Shown: positions 60,287-64,000 of the stretch, in pieces
Layout of the letters: each line of letters begins with the position of its first letter
Position numbering within the stretch: the stretch's first letter is position 1
Notes under the pieces: generated by a model
The model's database searches: none
Seen by the model: the letters and a program-made list of their open reading frames with translations, nothing else
What the model was told of the DNA's origin: nothing
Source: Sarcocystis neurona
Taxonomy: Eukaryota; Apicomplexa; Conoidasida; Eucoccidiorida; Sarcocystidae
Assembly: GCA_000727475.1 (NCBI GenBank)
Contig: KL647323.1
Span: 607,879 to 671,878 of the forward strand
Direction of reading: 5' to 3'
DNA: 64,000 bases
Translations under genes and position numbers: made by a program

Positions 60287-63200
60287 CTGTGTGGACGGCA
60301 TTCACAGACAAAAATATTCATGAAACTCCGAAACGCGACTTCTGTGCGTTGGTGAGACTTTGTGCTAATCCCCTTCATCGTACCGCTATCGCAGCTGCAA
60401 CAATAGTGATACTGGTTGCCCTCTAACAGCACTAGTAGTAGCAGTAGTAGAGTTAGTGGTAGTAGTGGCAGTAGCGGTAGTAGTAGTAGTAGCAGTAGTA
60501 GTAGTAGTACTAATAGTAGTGGCGGTGGTAGTAGCAGTAGCAGTGGTAGTAGTAGTGGTTGTTGTTGTTGTAATGGTACTAGTATTGGTGCAGTTGTAGT
60601 AGCAATAATACTGGTTGTACGAGTAGTATTATAATAGTACACTAGCAGCAGTTATATCCATTGTTTGAGTAGTATTGTAAAAGTGTAGTAATATAGTAGT
60701 GATAGAAGAAATCGTCGTTGTAGCAGCAGTAGAAGGAGAAGGTGTAGCAAAGAAAGTGGCAGCGCGCGTGAAACAGGGACAACAATGTTACCACGAGAAA
60801 TCGCCGTCGTAGTAGCCGTAGGAGAGGAGGAGGAGGAGTATCAAAGCAAGTGGCAACACGGGAAATAGCGACAGAAGTGGTACTACGAGAAAAACCAGCC
60901 GTAATAGAAGTAACGTAGTTCCCACTTCGTGTTCACCGCGTTGATTCACGGTAGCGCTAACAGGGTTTCTGTGTCTGTTCTTCGTGTAGAAATTCTTGGC
61001 CGTAGTCGTGCTCGAAGCTGTTGCAGTGTCTGTCTTTTGCTGTCGACCCAAAAGAACAGAACTCCTGTACTACGGATTACAAGCACGAAAGAAAAGAGAA
61101 GAATATCTGTGCTGGGCACAAGCGGACAGAAGTCAACGACAACCCACAGCCATTCTACATATAGTGTCAGATATAAACGGGGCGATGGTATATACACATA
61201 TACATGTGTATATACCATATTCGCATATATATGCGAACATGCTAATCAAACTGCACAAAGGTGGAAATGCACATATGCACATTCGTATATACACATGTCT
61301 CCCTATTTTTTTATGTATATATATGTATATATACATGCGTATGTATGAATACATATATATATATATATATGAATAGACATATATACATATATTTATATGG
61401 AAGTTTACGGTGTACATTCGGGAGACACACCCGGTTGTGTTGTGCAAATCCCTACAAAGCTACAAGGATGAATAGATAAACGTGTATACGTATGTATATA
61501 TATATATATATGTACATACGTACGCACATACCTGTATATGTATGAGGTGGGCTAGCGCACGTGTGTACAGGTGTAACTGGTCGCACTAGGAGGATCAGTT
61601 TGGCACGCATGCGTATGTGTGCGAACGTTCATTTTCGTAAGCGGTTACACGGATACATACCTCCCTGTACACACAGTTTTTATATACGGGTTTCCGTTTC
61701 TCTTAGCGTGTAACGAAATACATCATATATACATATACATACATATATGTAAACGTAAGTGTATACGTGTACGCATCTCCTGGCAAAGAGGAAGCGTGAA
61801 CGGATCATACTTTGGGGTAGTACGGGGAGGAGCAGACATGCTTTTCAGAATATGAATCGCCAACAGGACCCACGATGGACAGCTATCATTAAGTCCACTT
61901 TGATGTCTGTGCTTCTTGACGTATATTCCACCACTTTGTTGTTTCCGTGTGCACAAGTGTAGGTGCCTGCCTGCAGCTGAAGAAAGTGAAGTAAAAGATT
62001 TATTCTGGAACGTATCAACCGGAAGGTGGCCGAATTATGTCTTCACAAAGGAAAGAGACCGCTCTTCGTCCTGCGCTGGTTTGTACTGGCGTTGAATGCT
62101 GCAGATTGTACGGATCGTGACTAACCTATTCGATCTAGTAGTCGATGAAAGTCTTTCATGTAGTCGAATGTAATTCGATTTTCGTTGTCCCCTAGACAAC
62201 ACAAAAACACTCCTTCTTCTGAAGGCCCAGTGAGGCTTGGGTATGAAGAAGCCGGCGGAACAGACATTGTTAGTTAATATCAGCCAGAAGAAAAAGGGAG
62301 CTGCAGCGGGTCGACCTGTTTAACTGGAGCCGAATTCACAACAAGCGTCGCATATAACACAGAATATGTCGCAAGGGCTGCAGGTTGTTTCTGTATCCCT
62401 GCAAAAGTCGGGCGTATAATTCCAGTGCTTTGCAGAAAAAGTAGAGAACACAAAAGTTTCAGGATATCTTTTCTTAGACGGGGAGGAAGTAAGCTCTGGC
62501 GCTGAACGGTGTACGGTTGTTTCGGCTTGTGCGCATTGGAAGTGGCGCGGACATAAGTAATCACGACGACTTATATGGACTGGAGGATTAAGAAGGGTCT
62601 GGTAATTCTAAATTAAGAAAAGCCTGGTAATTCTGAACTGTTCTCAGTGATGAAAACGCAACACCGTTAGACAGGAGAAAAGATCAAAGCCTTTACCGCT
62701 CCATCTAATTCGGACACTAACAAGGGACACAACATTTTAAAGTGGTTGAAGAGGAGATAAAGTATGTCGTGGTTTGAATAACCGACTTGGATGGGAAAGA
62801 CAAACACACGTAAAAGTTCGACTAAAGCATCACTTGTCCGCGTTCCGTAGGGTAAAAGGAGACAGTAGTGCTGAACCGCTCAATTTTATCTTTGGCTTGA
62901 TAACGGATACGTGGAACGATGTTCTCTTGAACTCTTCTCGGTTCGTGTGTATCGAATTTACCAGCGCTGTCGTGGTGCGCACAGACACTCAAGTTCTGAC
63001 GACGCTCATGCCGAACATGAATTTTTGGACACCTCCAAACTTTATCTATGTTCATTTCACGCACTAACTTGTATCACACTGGTCTGTCCTTTGGACTGTT
63101 TGGTTGTTCGGCTGTACTTATTCACTTCGCTGCGCATGCTTGCTGTGCCACGCTGGCAGCCAGAATACGTCTGAGTTTCCCGACCTGTACAGACACCGGC

Positions 63201-64000
63201 GCATTGTAGTCTATGCTCGAACGCACGGAGATGACGAGCACCTAAAGACAAATCAGCCCGCAGACCTTTGTAAGCAGCATATCTATATCTGTAACAACAC
63301 ATTTACATTGTGTTGTGCTCGTGTCTTTGCGCTTGACCTCCTTAAATTGTAGTGCAAAGTAGAACGTAGGGAGCCAAAAGGAAGTATAACGCTACACCTC
63401 CAACTTCGCAAACTCCTGTTTTTACTCCTCTTTACGGTGTGCAGTTGCACATGGGACCTGGATTGGCCACTAGAAGATTACAAGCGAAAGTACGGTCTGG
63501 ACCACGTGGGAAATAAGGATGCAGGCCCTTGGCTTGGACCGTTAGTGCAGCTGTACGTATTTGCTCGCGGCTGTAAGTATAACTACATAGCCGGGTTCGC
63601 CACGCATTAAAGTTGTTTGGAAGAAGCACTTGTTAAGAAGGACAATCATGTGGCACAAGTATGGACCAGAACAACAGAAAGGTCCCAGCATACGGGCAAA
63701 GACAGGCTGGAGCTGTCCGACCGCACACTCGTACGCCGCTGTAGGGATCAGAACAACACAAGATTCTCAACATGTACAGTTGTGCACGCATGTGAATCCA
63801 TATATATGCATACACGCATACGTTTATAAACATATACCGAAGTGGTGTACACAGATACACATATACATGTGCAGAGTCTGAGAGGTCACAAGAAAGCCGT
63901 AGGCCTGTGTGTCACAATGCTAGCTGACGCACGTATTCACTTCTCGTCGCATTCGAAAAACGTATACATGAGGAAGGGAGGCACGTTCTGCCACGGCTAC
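60287..64000. other. Stretch without a firm gene
   Basis: The 5' exon(s) of the isomerase-like gene should lie here on the minus strand or beyond the window, but none could be assigned. A polar frame on the minus strand near 60915-61050 follows a good pyrimidine-rich acceptor, but its phase was not reconciled with exon a. From about 61850 to 63700 repeats are sparse. A 97-codon + strand frame (62774-63067) has a normal amino-acid mix but no known motif, and a minus-strand frame overlaps it. Confidence 0.45.
60424..60640. repeat. AGT/GTA triplet repeat
   Basis: AGTAGTAGCAGTAGTAGTGG-type triplets run for about 210 bases, about 140 bases upstream, on the minus strand, of isomerase exon a. On the minus strand they give a poly-Leu/Pro translation, which is an artefact. 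Confidence 0.9.

Noticed and set aside
1..64000. CRISPR arrays, insertion sequences, rRNA genes, telomere repeats or retrotransposon polyproteins
   Set aside because: No regularly spaced identical repeats with unique spacers, no transposase, reverse transcriptase or integrase motifs, no rRNA-like stretch, and no TTTAGGG-type arrays were seen.

Overview
This is nuclear DNA from a eukaryote with many introns, most likely a coccidian apicomplexan (Eimeria, Cyclospora, Cystoisospora or Sarcocystis-like). I base that on three things: GT-AG introns of 2-6 kb packed with TA, TG/CA, TATG and GA microsatellites; AGC/CAG-type triplet runs that would encode Ala, Ser or Gln repeats; and short coding exons with mixed codon use. 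The genus cannot be set from sequence alone. There is one assembly gap (N at 32718-33186).

Layout. 1-6884: no convincing gene, with microsatellites and a 111-bp tandem duplication. 6885-17233 (+): a many-exon coiled-coil protein, identity unknown, ending in a long Ser-rich exon. 18789-19276 (+): the likely 3' end of another, unrecognised gene. 19277-21937: no recognised gene, pyrimidine-rich on the + strand, probably the 5' flank of the next gene. 21938-32326 (+): a four-exon very-long-chain fatty acid elongase of the ELO family, the best supported gene here. 32327-45458: the gap, then a repeat-poor stretch with no recognisable gene, purine-rich and pyrimidine-rich blocks, and an AGC-repeat open frame near 42 kb. 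45459-46811 (+): an Ala/Glu-repeat open frame interrupted by one TAA. 47016-60286 (-): a crotonase-fold protein of the plant ECI1-like enoyl-CoA isomerase type. Its core is in four small exons spread over 13 kb; the 5' end was not found. 60287-64000: nothing firmly assignable.

The elongase and the enoyl-CoA isomerase/hydratase-like protein both act on fatty acyl chains. They lie tail to tail about 15 kb apart. Whether they share a pathway is inference. Exons were joined by hand using splice signals, reading-frame phase and family motifs. The ELO model and the core of the isomerase model keep phase at every joint, which is strong internal support. The coiled-coil model is approximate at several joints. 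Much of the window is intron or intergenic low-complexity DNA in which long open frames rich in Tyr, His, Thr, Leu or Cys are artefacts of the repeats.
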